DNA of 33,741 bases from Muribaculaceae bacterium (GCA_016281825.1 JAEEJI010000248.1:1-33741); one strand, 5' to 3'; numbered from the stretch's first letter, positions 8,515 through 18,440 are shown. Numbers and translations are program-made. The notes: generated from the sequence alone by a model not told the origin.

Positions 8515-8886
8515 TCAGAGCAATTGTTGCTTAATTTGGTCCAACACGTCACTCGTTTGGTTACACACTTGTTCGTTATTAAATCGAATCACTCGGAATC
8601 CCATTCGCTGCAAAGATTCTGTCCTTGACTGGTCAAATCTCACTTGACATAATTGGTCATGATAAGCACCATCAATCTCAATCACCAATCTTTTAGAAAG
8701 GCACACAAAATCCACGATAAAATCACCAATCACATGTTGCCGACGGAATTTATATCCCAGTTGTGAAGCACGCAATTCGTTCCACAAAACACGTTCAGCC
8801 ACCGTCATTTCTCTTCGCATCCTTTTTGCGTTCTGTTCAAGAATGCCATACCAATCGGGGGAAGCAGATGCACATTGTGGCTTCAT
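8515..8886 (-). CDS. DUF559 domain protein (restriction-endonuclease-like/Vsr-like fold)
   Basis: RREMTVAERVLWNELRASQLGYKFRRQHVIGDFIVDFVCLSKRLVIEIDGAYHDQ...DQSRTESLQRMGFRVIRFNNEQV; typical DUF559 motifs F(I)VDFVC, LVIEIDG, GF.VIRF. ATG at 8886 preferred over the TTG used in the ORF track. Confidence 0.9.
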   Translation of the reverse strand: MKPQCASASPDWYGILEQNAKRMRREMTVAERVLWNELRASQLGYKFRRQHVIGDFIVDFVCLSKRLVIEIDGAYHDQLCQVRFDQSRTESLQRMGFRVIRFNNEQVCNQTSDVLDQIKQQLL

Positions 8887-8906
8887 GAGCAATCGTGTAA
8901 TCCACT

Positions 8907-8944
8907 CCCCCTCTCCCTCTGGAGAGGGGGTCGGGGGGAGAGGC
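8907..8944 (-). repeat. GC-rich hairpin repeat, copy B (inverted relative to copy A; 2 nt after etfB stop)
   Basis: Minus strand: GCCTCTCCCCCCGACCCCCTCTCC-AGAG-GGAGAGGGGG; perfect 10-bp stem 8907-8916/8921-8930. Confidence 0.9.
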
Positions 8945-8946
8945 TT

Positions 8947-9813
8947 TTAAATGATTTTTTCGTTCAACAATTCCTTGATTACACTCTCGACATCTGTGTC
9001 GCTGCTGGTGAGCGTTTTGCTCTCCTTTGCTTGGAAGACGATGTTCTGTACGGTCTTGACCTTTGTTGGTGAGCCACTCAGTCCACATTGTTCGGGGTCG
9101 CCGTCCACATCGGCCACACTCCACTGATTCAGCGTCAAGTAAGGCCGTTCGTCGTACAGTGCCTTCCAAGGTTCATCACCCGTCCGTTCCATGGGGCAAG
9201 TTGCACGCTTGTATTGCATCACTAACTTGGCATTGCACGGGCGACAAGGGGCGGCACTTCCATTCACTGTGATGACCACGGGCAGCGGAGCCTCGACCGT
9301 CTCTACGCCCCCGTCGATATGGCGGCGAATGGTTGCCTTTCCATCCTCGACCTTGATAATCTCTTCGGCATAGGTTACTTGGTTCAGGCCCAACTTCTGT
9401 GCCACCTGCGGGCCGACCTGCGCCGTGTCACCGTCAATAGCCTGACGGCCGCCGATGACGATGTCAACTGGACCTATCTTCTTAATGCCCATTGCCAGGG
9501 CATAACTTGTTGCCAATGTGTCGGCACCAGCAAACAAGCGGTCAGTAAGCAACCATCCCGTGTCTGCACCGCGGTACAATCCCTGACGGATAATCTCACC
9601 GGCACGTGGAGGTCCCATCGTCAGGATGCCGACCGTGCTGCCGGGATGTTGCTCCTTCAGGCGCAGAGCCTGCTCCAGGGCGTTCAAGTCTTCGGGGTTA
9701 AAGATGGCAGGCAAGGCCGCGCGGTTAATCGTACCGTCTTCCTTCATCGCGTCTTTACCCACGTTTCGGGTGTCTGGCACTTGCTTTGCCAGCACAACGA
9801 TGTTTAAACTCAT
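8947..9813 (-). CDS. etfB: electron transfer flavoprotein beta subunit
   Basis: 288 aa; MSLNIVVLAKQVPDTRNVGKDAMKEDGTINRAALPAIFNPEDLNALEQALRLKE...GRQAIDGDTAQVGPQVAQKLG. Confidence 0.94.
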   Translation of the reverse strand: MSLNIVVLAKQVPDTRNVGKDAMKEDGTINRAALPAIFNPEDLNALEQALRLKEQHPGSTVGILTMGPPRAGEIIRQGLYRGADTGWLLTDRLFAGADTLATSYALAMGIKKIGPVDIVIGGRQAIDGDTAQVGPQVAQKLGLNQVTYAEEIIKVEDGKATIRRHIDGGVETVEAPLPVVITVNGSAAPCRPCNAKLVMQYKRATCPMERTGDEPWKALYDERPYLTLNQWSVADVDGDPEQCGLSGSPTKVKTVQNIVFQAKESKTLTSSDTDVESVIKELLNEKII

Positions 9814-9994
9814 AACAGTTCTTATTTAGTTTGTATTATTTCTCGAAATAGATTTCAAGCTGCAAAAGTACTGAAAATTGGCCATAGGGCAAAGCCTTTG
9901 TGGCTCGTTAATGCTTTTTAATAATGTGTGATTGTCAAAGCCAAGGCAGAACCTTGACTCACAGAACTATCTCCCAAACAAAAATAATTTCATT

Positions 9995-10026
9995 GTTGTA
10001 CAAAAAGCAAAAAAAGTGTAACTTTG
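9995..10026 (+). promoter_or_regulatory. probable promoter of the LRR gene (GTTG-N20-TAACTTTG)
   Basis: -7 TAACTTTG 10019-10026; partial -33 GTTG 9995-9998. Confidence 0.55.
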
Positions 10027-10048
10027 CCGAAACTTAACGTATAACACG

Positions 10049-11731
10049 ATGAAAAGATTGCTTATATCCCTACTTTTAGTGGTGGGCCTTGTTTCCGAGC
10101 CCCTTTTGGCACAGTATAGCCGTGGTATGACACGGCACCATAGTTACACGCGCGGCCGTAGCTATGCTGACCTGGTAGAAGTGAATGTGCGCGAACCAGG
10201 AACGCTTGAGGAGAGCATGCCCAAGGGCATGCACGAGCGTGTGCGCATGCTGCGAGTCGAGGGTCCGTTGAACGACCGCGACCTAGCCTACATCACCAAG
10301 TTGGCGAAACGCAGTAAAGTTTATGACGAGGACGGAAAGAGCGTAAGCAACTACCTGGACTTGGATTTGGAATATGCCTCGGTGATGGAGAAGTATGGCT
10401 CTCGTATTAACCATGACGTGTTGCCTCGACGCGCGTTTGAGTATGCCAGTCGCCTGCGCTCGATCGTGTTGCCCGACCGATTGAAGTCAATCGGCGAGCA
10501 TGCCTTTGTCAGCTGCTACGACCTCGAGGAGGTGCTAATGCCCGCTCGCGTAATAGAACTTGGCGACCGCGCCTTTGAGGGCTGCAGCAATTTGAAGTAT
10601 ATTACGCTACCCGCACGATTAGAGCGCATTGGAGAGCGTTGCTTCAAAGACTGCAGCGACCTGACGCGCCTGGATCTTCCTTCGGGTCTTTTGAGCATTG
10701 GCAAGGAGGCGTTTGAGGGTACTCATCTGACCGAGTTGTACATTCCCGCCCGTTGTGAGATAGACAATGACAATCCAGGACACATGTCTCTACTGAAGCG
10801 CTTCGATGTGGATGACCGCAACAATACTTACAGTTCGATTGACGGCACGTTGTATGACCGCGATGGCCGTGTGTTGTTGCAATATCCCGCCGCTCGCACT
10901 GGTCGTTGCCGTGTTCCCGATGGTGTGGAGGAGATTGTTGAGCGTGCGTTCTACAACAGCAAGGTAAGCGATGTGGAGTTGCCCGAGACATTGACCCGAC
11001 TGGGCCGGTCGACATTCGCCGGCAGCGGTTCGCTTCGCTCCATCGTGTTGCAAGGATCGTTGACCTCAATTCCAGTGGCAACATTTGAGGGCTGCAAGAG
11101 TCTAGAGGAGATTGAGTTACCATCGAGTGTGACCCGCATCGACGAGCGCGCCTTCCACGAGTGCAACTCGTTGCGTGCTGTGTTATGTGACCCGGGTCAA
11201 CTGCGCCAAGTTGGCAAACAAGCCTTTGACCGCTGCTATGAGTTGACAAGCATTGACCTGAGCGGCGTGACGGTGATTGAGGAGAAGACATGCTATGAGT
11301 GCAAAGCGTTGCGCAGTGTTCAACTGAGCGGTAACCTAACCAGCATCGGGAAGGAGGCGTTCCGTCGCTGCAAGTCGTTAATGCAGTTTGTACTGCCCTC
11401 GACGGTGAGTACTGTTGACAAGGAGGCGTTCCGCGAGTGTACCTCGTTAAGCGAAGTGTCACTGAACGAAGGTCTTCGCTCATTGGGTGACAATGCCTTA
11501 CGTGAGACAGCCATCAAGCGCCTGATTATCCCGTCAACGGTGACGAAACTAGGCAAGAAGGTCGCCGAGAAGTGCTCTCAACTGCAGCGCATCGAGTGTC
11601 ACGCCACCACCCCACCCGAGTTAGGCGGCGAGAGCAACAACAAGATTGAGTTGTATGTTCCCGCCCAGTCGGTCAGTGCCTATCAAGATGCCAAGAACTG
11701 GAAGAAGTTCAAGGTGGTCAAGGGGCTGTAG
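10049..11731 (+). CDS. secreted BspA-like leucine-rich repeat (LRR_5) protein
   Basis: Signal peptide; repeated AFxxCxxLxxIxLPxxLxxIGxxAF units; C-terminal ELYVPAQSVSAYQDAKNWKKFKVVKGL. Confidence 0.9.
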   Translation: MKRLLISLLLVVGLVSEPLLAQYSRGMTRHHSYTRGRSYADLVEVNVREPGTLEESMPKGMHERVRMLRVEGPLNDRDLAYITKLAKRSKVYDEDGKSVSNYLDLDLEYASVMEKYGSRINHDVLPRRAFEYASRLRSIVLPDRLKSIGEHAFVSCYDLEEVLMPARVIELGDRAFEGCSNLKYITLPARLERIGERCFKDCSDLTRLDLPSGLLSIGKEAFEGTHLTELYIPARCEIDNDNPGHMSLLKRFDVDDRNNTYSSIDGTLYDRDGRVLLQYPAARTGRCRVPDGVEEIVERAFYNSKVSDVELPETLTRLGRSTFAGSGSLRSIVLQGSLTSIPVATFEGCKSLEEIELPSSVTRIDERAFHECNSLRAVLCDPGQLRQVGKQAFDRCYELTSIDLSGVTVIEEKTCYECKALRSVQLSGNLTSIGKEAFRRCKSLMQFVLPSTVSTVDKEAFRECTSLSEVSLNEGLRSLGDNALRETAIKRLIIPSTVTKLGKKVAEKCSQLQRIECHATTPPELGGESNNKIELYVPAQSVSAYQDAKNWKKFKVVKGL

Positions 11732-11809
11732 TAGAGAAAGTTTACGAGCCATAGGCTCGCATTACTCCAACGTGTGTTTAATTAACAGAATCTTATAATC
11801 TTTATAAAG

Positions 11810-13084
11810 ATGTACGAACCATTGGCAGAACGTATGCGGCCCAAATCGCTGGACGATTACATCGGCCAGAAGCACCTGGTGGGTGATGGTGCCGTGATAC
11901 GCCGCATGATAGAAAGTGGCAACATCTCCTCCTTCATCTTGTGGGGACCTCCGGGCGTGGGCAAGACCACGCTGGCTCGCATCATTGCCGAACAGACCCA
12001 AGTACCTTTCTATACCTTGTCGGCCGTCACCAGCGGCGTGAAGGAGGTTCGCGAGGTGCTTGACCGCTGCAAAGCCGATGCCCGCAGCATGTTCACTAAA
12101 GGCCGTCCGGTGCTGTTCATCGACGAGATTCACCGTTTCAACAAGTCTCAACAGGACTCCTTGCTGGGCGCGGTGGAGAACGGCACGGTGACACTCATCG
12201 GTGCGACGACCGAAAATCCGTCGTTCGAGGTCATCCGTCCCCTGCTTTCTCGCGCCCAAGTCTACGTGCTGCAGCCACTGGACCGTGACGACCTTCTTGA
12301 ATTGCTCAACCGCGCTCTGACCACTGACAAGATGTTTGCCGACCGCGAAGTGCGTATTGAGGAGACCGAAGCATTGTTGCGTTACTCGGGTGGCGATGCC
12401 CGCAAGTTGCTGAATATCCTCGACCTTGTGATGCAGTCGCTGGGCCCGCTTGAGCCATTTGTCATCAACGACCAGATTGTCACCGACCGTCTTCAGCAGA
12501 ACCCCGTTGCCTTTGACAAGGGTGGCGAGATGCACTACGACATCATTTCGGCATTCATCAAGAGCATCCGAGGGAGCGACCCTGACGCTGCTGTCTACTG
12601 GCTGGCTCGCCTCATCGCCGGTGGCGAGGATCCGAAGTTCATCGCTCGCCGCCTGTGTATCAGCGCTGCCGAGGACATCGGTTTGGCGAATCCCAACGCG
12701 CTGCTGCTCGCTAATGCCACGTTTGACGTAATCAACAAGATTGGCTGGCCCGAGGGCCGTATCCCATTAAGCGAGTGCGCGATTTATCTCGCCACATCGC
12801 CCAAGAGCAACAGTGCCTACCTTGCCATAGACGATGCGTTGGAGCTAGTCAACCAGACAGGCAACGCTCCAGTGCCGTTGCACCTACGCAACGCGCCCAC
12901 CAAGCTGATGAAGGAGCTGGGTTATGGTGCCGACTATCAGTACGCTCATGACTATCCCGGCCACTTTGTTCGCCAGGAATATATGCCCGAGGAACTGCAT
13001 CACCCTCAGATATGGCATCCTCAAGAGACACCCGCCGAGGCCAAACTTGCGGCTCGTATGCAGCAGTTGTGGGGGGAGGGGTAG
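11810..13084 (+). CDS. rarA: replication-associated recombination protein A (RarA/MgsA AAA+ ATPase)
   Basis: PLAERMRPKSLDDYIGQKHLVG, WGPPGVGKTTLARIIA, VLFIDEIHRFNKSQQDSLLGAVE, GATTENPSFEVIRPLLSRAQVY. Confidence 0.95.
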   Translation: MYEPLAERMRPKSLDDYIGQKHLVGDGAVIRRMIESGNISSFILWGPPGVGKTTLARIIAEQTQVPFYTLSAVTSGVKEVREVLDRCKADARSMFTKGRPVLFIDEIHRFNKSQQDSLLGAVENGTVTLIGATTENPSFEVIRPLLSRAQVYVLQPLDRDDLLELLNRALTTDKMFADREVRIEETEALLRYSGGDARKLLNILDLVMQSLGPLEPFVINDQIVTDRLQQNPVAFDKGGEMHYDIISAFIKSIRGSDPDAAVYWLARLIAGGEDPKFIARRLCISAAEDIGLANPNALLLANATFDVINKIGWPEGRIPLSECAIYLATSPKSNSAYLAIDDALELVNQTGNAPVPLHLRNAPTKLMKELGYGADYQYAHDYPGHFVRQEYMPEELHHPQIWHPQETPAEAKLAARMQQLWGEG

Positions 13085-13102
13085 TTGATAGTTTATAGTT
13101 GG
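13082..13102. repeat. 7-bp array TAGTTGA/TAGTTTA/TAGTTGG beginning on the rarA stop codon
   Basis: Stop TAG (13082-13084) is the first triplet of the first unit. Confidence 0.7.
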
Positions 13103-13158
13103 TTGTTCAATGGCACATGATTTGCATCGTGGTTGTTGGTTAATTAAACAATATATCA

Positions 13159-13869
13159 ATGAAAGAATGTAATGCCTGCGGGGCATCGAACTCGAATGAT
13201 GCGAAATACTGCAATGTGTGTGGTCATCGCCTAGGCACAGGTGGTGTGAGCCGTTTTTGGGTATGGGGTTTGGGATTGTGTACGCTTGCGCTGGCTGGTT
13301 TGTGGGTTGGCACTTGGCTCCAGTTGCGCCAGGCTCGCAGCAACCTCGATGCCCGCGACACGTTGACTCAAGTCATCTCGCGCCAATATGACTATCGTCT
13401 TGACTCCCTTCAGCAGGCTTTCTATCAGTTGGAGGCACAGAAGTGCAGTGCCGATCATCGTTTGTCTGATTTCCAGAAGATGGTAGGACAGCGTTATCCG
13501 TTAATCATCGACTCGATAGAGATAGGCAATGTCAACCGCATCCAACAAGCTTTAACCCCCTTTGGCAGCTCCATCCACAGTAGCGAGACTCAGTATTTGC
13601 AGCCTCGTTTGCACTATCGTGGCATCTTACACGGCCCGGTGGAGCTTTATGTCAAATGGTATGGTCCTGACGGCAAGTTGCGGGTGGGTGAGACATCTCC
13701 CGCAGGCTACTCACAGCGAGTGGAGTGTTACGTTTATGAGGAGAGCAAGGTATTAAACTTGAAAGGTTGGGGAAATGAGACTCCAGGCAATTGGCGCAGT
13801 GGCGCCTATCGCCTGGAGGTGTGGTGCAACGGGATGCTCTTGGGCACGAAGCACTTCAGCATCCTTTAA
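13159..13869 (+). CDS. zinc-ribbon, single-pass membrane protein of unknown function
   Basis: MKECNACGASNSNDAKYCNVCGHRL zinc ribbon, TM segment FWVWGLGLCTLALAGLWVGTW, extracytoplasmic region. Confidence 0.75.
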   Translation: MKECNACGASNSNDAKYCNVCGHRLGTGGVSRFWVWGLGLCTLALAGLWVGTWLQLRQARSNLDARDTLTQVISRQYDYRLDSLQQAFYQLEAQKCSADHRLSDFQKMVGQRYPLIIDSIEIGNVNRIQQALTPFGSSIHSSETQYLQPRLHYRGILHGPVELYVKWYGPDGKLRVGETSPAGYSQRVECYVYEESKVLNLKGWGNETPGNWRSGAYRLEVWCNGMLLGTKHFSIL

Positions 13870-13878
13870 GGTGTAACG

Positions 13879-14772
13879 TTAACGACGCGTACGGAACTCG
13901 ATGGGCGTTATTCCCGTGACGTGCCTGAACACTCTGCTCAGATGGTGTGGATACTTGAATCCGACGGTGTATGCGATTTCGCTGATTGACTGCTTGGAAT
14001 TGATGATGAGCGTTTTTACTCGCTCAACGACAGCCATGTGAATGTGTTCCTTAGCAGTATGCCCCGTTGTACGTTTGACAAGATCTCCGAAGTAGTTTGG
14101 TGACAAAGACAATTGTTGTGCGCAATATGCTACCGACGGCAGTCCCTTCTCTTGGGGGAGGCTACTATTGAAGTAGTCATCCAGTACCTTGTTGAACCTG
14201 TCGATAAGCTGGTTGTTGGGTCTTTCCTCTCCTTTGAACTGTCGCTCATAGAATCTCATGCAGTAATTAAACAAAAGTTCGAGGAACGACAAGATGATGC
14301 TTCGGCTGCAACTGTCTATGCTCCTTTCCAACTCCATAGCGAGTCCCTCAAAAAGCGACTCAACGACAATCTTCTCCTCGGGCATAAGGTGCAACGCCTG
14401 GTTGGACTCATAGGAGAAGAACGAATAGTACTTGAACTTAGGTGCAAGTTCCGAGTCATGTACGAGGCTTGGATGGAAAAGTAAGAGTTTGTTGTTAACA
14501 GGCTCGTCCTTGTCAGTCGACTTTCCGAAGATTTGGTCAGGGGCAATAAATGCCAGTGTGCCATCACCATACTCATATCTGCTGAGTCCATAGGTCATCG
14601 TCCCGGTCTGTGCCTTGAGCATGACGCAGTAGAAACCGCAGCTTCTAAGCTCATGTTTCATGTTTACCAGGTCTCTTCCCTCGACAACAGTGATGAGCGG
14701 ATGTTGCACTTTTGCACCATAACGCTCGCAAAAGTCACTGATTGAATTAAGTCTAATAATCTCGGTAATCAT
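13879..14772 (-). CDS. AraC family transcriptional regulator
   Basis: C-terminal HTH: LSLSPNYFGDLVKRTTGHTAKEHIHMAVVERVKTLIINSKQSISEIAYTVGFKYPHHLSRVFRHVTGITPIEFRTRR. Confidence 0.93.
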   Translation of the reverse strand: MITEIIRLNSISDFCERYGAKVQHPLITVVEGRDLVNMKHELRSCGFYCVMLKAQTGTMTYGLSRYEYGDGTLAFIAPDQIFGKSTDKDEPVNNKLLLFHPSLVHDSELAPKFKYYSFFSYESNQALHLMPEEKIVVESLFEGLAMELERSIDSCSRSIILSFLELLFNYCMRFYERQFKGEERPNNQLIDRFNKVLDDYFNSSLPQEKGLPSVAYCAQQLSLSPNYFGDLVKRTTGHTAKEHIHMAVVERVKTLIINSKQSISEIAYTVGFKYPHHLSRVFRHVTGITPIEFRTRR

Positions 14773-14951
14773 TTTATCACAATTTGCGACAAAATTATAA
14801 AATATAGAAAAACCACCAACCCTTGACCAAGATTTATGTTATCTATTTAAGGTAAATTCACAAAACGACATCATTCCAACCCAAACATAAACAAAATGCC
14901 AGTAAATTGTTTGACAAACACATTTTACAGCCAGAAGAATAACCAAAAATC

Positions 14952-14995
14952 AACTGGTCGCGACATGCACTTGTGTAGTCATGTCACGACCAGTT
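14952..14995 (-). terminator. intrinsic terminator downstream of the TerB-like/ftsH operon
   Basis: 16-bp inverted repeat AACTGGTCGCGACATG / CATGTCACGACCAGTT (one mismatch), followed on the minus strand by GATTTTTGG. Confidence 0.75.
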
Positions 14996-15028
14996 GTCTT
15001 GTGTCAGCTAACGGGGTTATAACACAGT

Positions 15029-15367
15029 TCAGCAGCCCAGTTCTTTGTCCAGGTCAATGAGCCTCCCGATGTGCTCAAGCAGGTCGTGCTCTGCCTCATC
15101 GGCCCCGTCGGCATCCATAATGCGCACCAGTTGCTGTGCGACAAAGAACTTACGTGGGGTGTCCATCTTCTTCACCACCTGCACGGCAAAGTCGAAGTCC
15201 AAAGCCATTCCGGCCTTGAAGATTTCCTCGTTGATGCCCAGCTCAGCATTGATAGCGTTGGAGGCATACATCTCCTCGATGGTGATGACCTGGTCGACGT
15301 TAATCATCTCGATGATGAGACTGACAATCGCCTGTTTTTCTACGTCGGAAAAATCAAAATGGCTCAT
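15029..15367 (-). CDS. TerB-like small helical protein
   Basis: 112 aa; FSDVEKQAIVSLIIEMINVDQVITIEEM...MDADGADEAEHDLLEHIGRLIDL, TerB-like pattern with two acidic segments. Confidence 0.6.
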   Translation of the reverse strand: MSHFDFSDVEKQAIVSLIIEMINVDQVITIEEMYASNAINAELGINEEIFKAGMALDFDFAVQVVKKMDTPRKFFVAQQLVRIMDADGADEAEHDLLEHIGRLIDLDKELGC

Positions 15368-15379
15368 ATCTACAGATTC

Positions 15380-17374
15380 TTAGTCATTGTGGTTAAATGG
15401 TGGCGGTGTGACTGTTGTATTGTCATCGGCCTGCACCTCCTGCTCCTTTTCCTGTTTTTCCTGTTCGCTGGCACGCATGATTTCCTCAGTACGTGACAAC
15501 CACTGGCGCTTGCCGAAGATGCGCTCGGCGTCCTCGGTGTAGATAACCTCCCGCTCAAGCAGCAATTCGGCAAGTTGGTGATGTCCATCGACATACTGCA
15601 GCAAGATTTGTTTTGCTCTCTCGTACTGACTGTCGATGATGTTCTGCACCTCGGCATCGATAGTCTGCGCCCGCGTCTCGCTATAGGGCTTGGTGAAGCC
15701 ATACTCTTGTCCGCTCGAATCATAGTAGGAGATATTGGGCAATTTGTCGCTCATGCCATAGAAAGTGACCATGGCGTAAGCCATCTTGGTTGCACGCTCC
15801 AGGTCATTGAGCGCTCCAGTGTCGATAAATCCGAGGAAAATGTCCTCAGCGACACGTCCTGCCATGAGTGAGCATATCTCATCGAGCAGAGCCTGTTTGG
15901 GCTCAATCTGACGTTCCTCTGGCATATACCAGGCAGCACCCAACGCCTTGCCACGCGGGACAATGGTGACCTTGATGAGCGGGTCGCCATACTGCAAGTG
16001 CCAGCTGACAGTAGCATGTCCTGCCTCATGATAGGCAATGGACTTGCGCTCGTCATCGGTGATGACCTTGGACTTCTTCTCCAGTCCGCCGATGATACGG
16101 TCGATGGCATCCATGAAGTCCTGTCGCTGCACTGCTTGCTTCTTGCGACGCGCGGCGATGAGGGCCGCCTCGTTGCACACATTCGCAATGTCGGCACCTG
16201 AGAATCCCGGTGTCTGTCGCGCCAGTTGGTCGATGTCGACACTGCCGTCGGTCTTGACATCACGCAAGTGTACCAGGAAGATTTCCTTTCGGTCGGTCAG
16301 TTCAGGCAACTCAACATAAATCTGTCGGTCAAATCGTCCAGCACGGAGCAAAGCCTTGTCAAGGATATCGGCACGGTTGGTTGCTGCAAGGATGATGACA
16401 CCACTGTTGCTGCCAAAGCCGTCCATCTCGGTGAGCAGCTGGTTGAGCGTACTCTCGCGCTCATCGTTACCGCCCATGTTGGCGTTGCGTCCACGCGCAC
16501 GTCCCACAGCATCTATCTCGTCGATGAACACAATGCAAGGAGCCTTCTCTTTGGCCTGTCGGAAGAGGTCACGCACGCGGCTGGCTCCCACACCGACAAA
16601 CATCTCAACAAAGTCACTACCCGACATGGAAAAGAAGGGCACGTTCGCCTCACCAGCAACCGCCTTGGCGAGCAAGGTCTTACCTGTTCCCGGAGGGCCT
16701 ACGAGCAGTGCGCCCTTAGGAATCTTACCACCTAGCTCAGTGTAGTGCTCGGGGCTCTTAAGGAAGTCGACAATCTCGGCTATCTCAACCTTCGCCTCGG
16801 CAAGTCCGGCTACATCCTCAAATGTCACCTTGCTGGCATTGTCCTTATCGAAGAGCATTGCCTTTGACTTGCCTACGTTGAAGATGCCTCCGCCCATACC
16901 GCCTCCGCCCATACGCTTCATGAAGAAGAACCAGAAGCCAATAAGCAACAGCACGGGTCCAAAGTACCAGAAGATGGTCGACAAGTCGCTGGTGGAGTCG
17001 TACGACAGTTCTCCCTTGAACTTACCGTTTGCCTTCCACTCGTCAACTTTTTTCTCAAACGAGTCGACCGAACCAATCTTCGCCCTCACCTTGGGTTTCG
17101 CTCCCTGTCGGGGCTGGTACTGGGCGCCGAAAACGGCTTTGGCCAGCGAGTCGTTCAGAACCGCCTCGGCCTCTTCCTTATTATAAACGACGATGCTCTC
17201 TATGCCTCCACTGGCAACCATGGTCTCAAATTGGGACTGGCTAACATCCTTGGCGACGGAATTGTCGTTCATCCAGAATGCTGCTAGCAGTCCGGCAAAG
17301 ACAAGCATGTACATCCAGTAGATGTTGAATGTAAACTTCTTGGGTGTTTTTTTATTTTTATTGTTGTCTGCCAT
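15380..17374 (-). CDS. ftsH: ATP-dependent zinc metalloprotease FtsH
   Basis: [57 protein letters not shown] zinc motif. Confidence 0.97.
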   Translation of the reverse strand: MADNNKNKKTPKKFTFNIYWMYMLVFAGLLAAFWMNDNSVAKDVSQSQFETMVASGGIESIVVYNKEEAEAVLNDSLAKAVFGAQYQPRQGAKPKVRAKIGSVDSFEKKVDEWKANGKFKGELSYDSTSDLSTIFWYFGPVLLLIGFWFFFMKRMGGGGMGGGIFNVGKSKAMLFDKDNASKVTFEDVAGLAEAKVEIAEIVDFLKSPEHYTELGGKIPKGALLVGPPGTGKTLLAKAVAGEANVPFFSMSGSDFVEMFVGVGASRVRDLFRQAKEKAPCIVFIDEIDAVGRARGRNANMGGNDERESTLNQLLTEMDGFGSNSGVIILAATNRADILDKALLRAGRFDRQIYVELPELTDRKEIFLVHLRDVKTDGSVDIDQLARQTPGFSGADIANVCNEAALIAARRKKQAVQRQDFMDAIDRIIGGLEKKSKVITDDERKSIAYHEAGHATVSWHLQYGDPLIKVTIVPRGKALGAAWYMPEERQIEPKQALLDEICSLMAGRVAEDIFLGFIDTGALNDLERATKMAYAMVTFYGMSDKLPNISYYDSSGQEYGFTKPYSETRAQTIDAEVQNIIDSQYERAKQILLQYVDGHHQLAELLLEREVIYTEDAERIFGKRQWLSRTEEIMRASEQEKQEKEQEVQADDNTTVTPPPFNHND

Positions 17375-17376
17375 AA

Positions 17377-17748
17377 TCAGTCTAGGTCAGGGATGTTGGT
17401 GATGGGCGCGTCATTCCAGAGTTGCTCAAGGTTGTATCGGTTGCGGAACTCGGGCAAGAAGACGTGCACATAGATTGAACCGTAATCAAGCACAATCCAC
17501 TGAGAGTTCTGGTATCCATCGTAGTTATAAGGTCTTACGCCAATTGACTTCTCGACATACTCGCGGATACTATCGGCAATGGCATCGACCTGAATGGGCG
17601 TATTGCCGTTTGCAATGACAAAGCCCTGTGTGGGTGCGTACTCGATACTTGACAAGTCAACGGTGACGATTGAGCGCGCTTTCTTCTCCTGCGCTCCCTC
17701 GACGATGGCATTGACCAGAGTTTGGTTATCAATGTTTTTATTCTTCAT
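17377..17748 (-). CDS. rsfS: ribosome silencing factor RsfS
   Basis: 123 aa; GNTPIQVDAIADSIREYVEK...GYQNSQWIVLDYGSIYVHVFLPEFRNRYNLEQLW. Confidence 0.92.
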   Translation of the reverse strand: MKNKNIDNQTLVNAIVEGAQEKKARSIVTVDLSSIEYAPTQGFVIANGNTPIQVDAIADSIREYVEKSIGVRPYNYDGYQNSQWIVLDYGSIYVHVFLPEFRNRYNLEQLWNDAPITNIPDLD

Positions 17749-17940
17749 TCACGAAAAGTTAGGTTGTTGTTTTATTTATTGAAACGGCAAAGTTACTGAT
17801 AAAAGTTCGTTCCCAAAAATTTGCGGGCTAAAATTTGACTTTTTGTCCAATTTTGTCACGACTCAGCAAAGAAAAAGTCCTTTTCTTTGCGTTCGCTGCT
17901 CCAAAATTTGTCGATTAAAACAATTTAATGTATCAAATCG

Positions 17941-17970
17941 TTGCCACATGGTCAAAAAATTGTACCTTTG
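17941..17970 (+). promoter_or_regulatory. probable promoter of DUF3127 gene (TTG-N19-TACCTTTG)
   Basis: TTG 17941-17943; TACCTTTG 17963-17970. Confidence 0.6.
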
Positions 17971-18002
17971 CAGTCCGAAAAATCATTTTTAAAAAAGCAT
18001 AA

Positions 18003-18440
18003 ATGGAAATCAGAGGAAAAATCATCGTGAAGTTGCCGCTTCAGAGCGGAACTTCAAAGGCGGGCAACCCGTGGAGCAAGCAGGAATATGTGCTTGAGAC
18101 CATGGAAGCCTACCCCAAGAGAGTTCATTTCGACTTCTTTGGCGAACGTGCTAACCAGTACCCACTCGAAGTAGGCGACTTGATTGACTTGAGTTTTGAC
18201 ATCGAGAGTCGTGAGTACAATGGTCGCTGGTACACCAGCATTCGTGGTTGGAAGGCTGACAAGGTTGATCCCAACGCCATTGCCGCCGCTGGTGACCCCG
18301 CCAATATGGCTGCTCCAAGCGGCCCGGCACCCATGGGTCCGGCTCCTACAGGTCCTGCACCCATTGCCGCCCCTGCAGTGGCATCTGCCCCTGCAGCCGA
18401 CTTCAACCAGCAAGGCGAAGGCGACGATCTGCCGTTTTGA
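18003..18440 (+). CDS. DUF3127 domain protein with Pro/Ala-rich tail
   Basis: MEIRGKIIVKLPLQSGTSKAGNPWSKQEYVLETMEAYPKRVHFDFFGERA...YTSIRGWKAD, then PA-rich linker and acidic DDLPF end resembling an SSB-like tip. Confidence 0.85.
   Translation: MEIRGKIIVKLPLQSGTSKAGNPWSKQEYVLETMEAYPKRVHFDFFGERANQYPLEVGDLIDLSFDIESREYNGRWYTSIRGWKADKVDPNAIAAAGDPANMAAPSGPAPMGPAPTGPAPIAAPAVASAPAADFNQQGEGDDLPF

Noticed and set aside
8401-8944. Conventional IS element around DUF559
   Set aside because: No transposase ORF and no clear target-site duplication; only inverted hairpins plus a nuclease-like gene, so reported as a hypothesis and not as a mobile_element feature.
10644-11483. 279-aa minus-strand ORF opposite the LRR gene
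   Set aside because: Repetitive Ser/Arg/Cys-rich translation mirrors the LRR repeats; no independent evidence of coding.
14773-15028. Possible small RNA or riboswitch in the AT-rich gap
   Set aside because: The only structured part is explained as the terminator of the ftsH/TerB-like unit; no known riboswitch motif recognised by eye.
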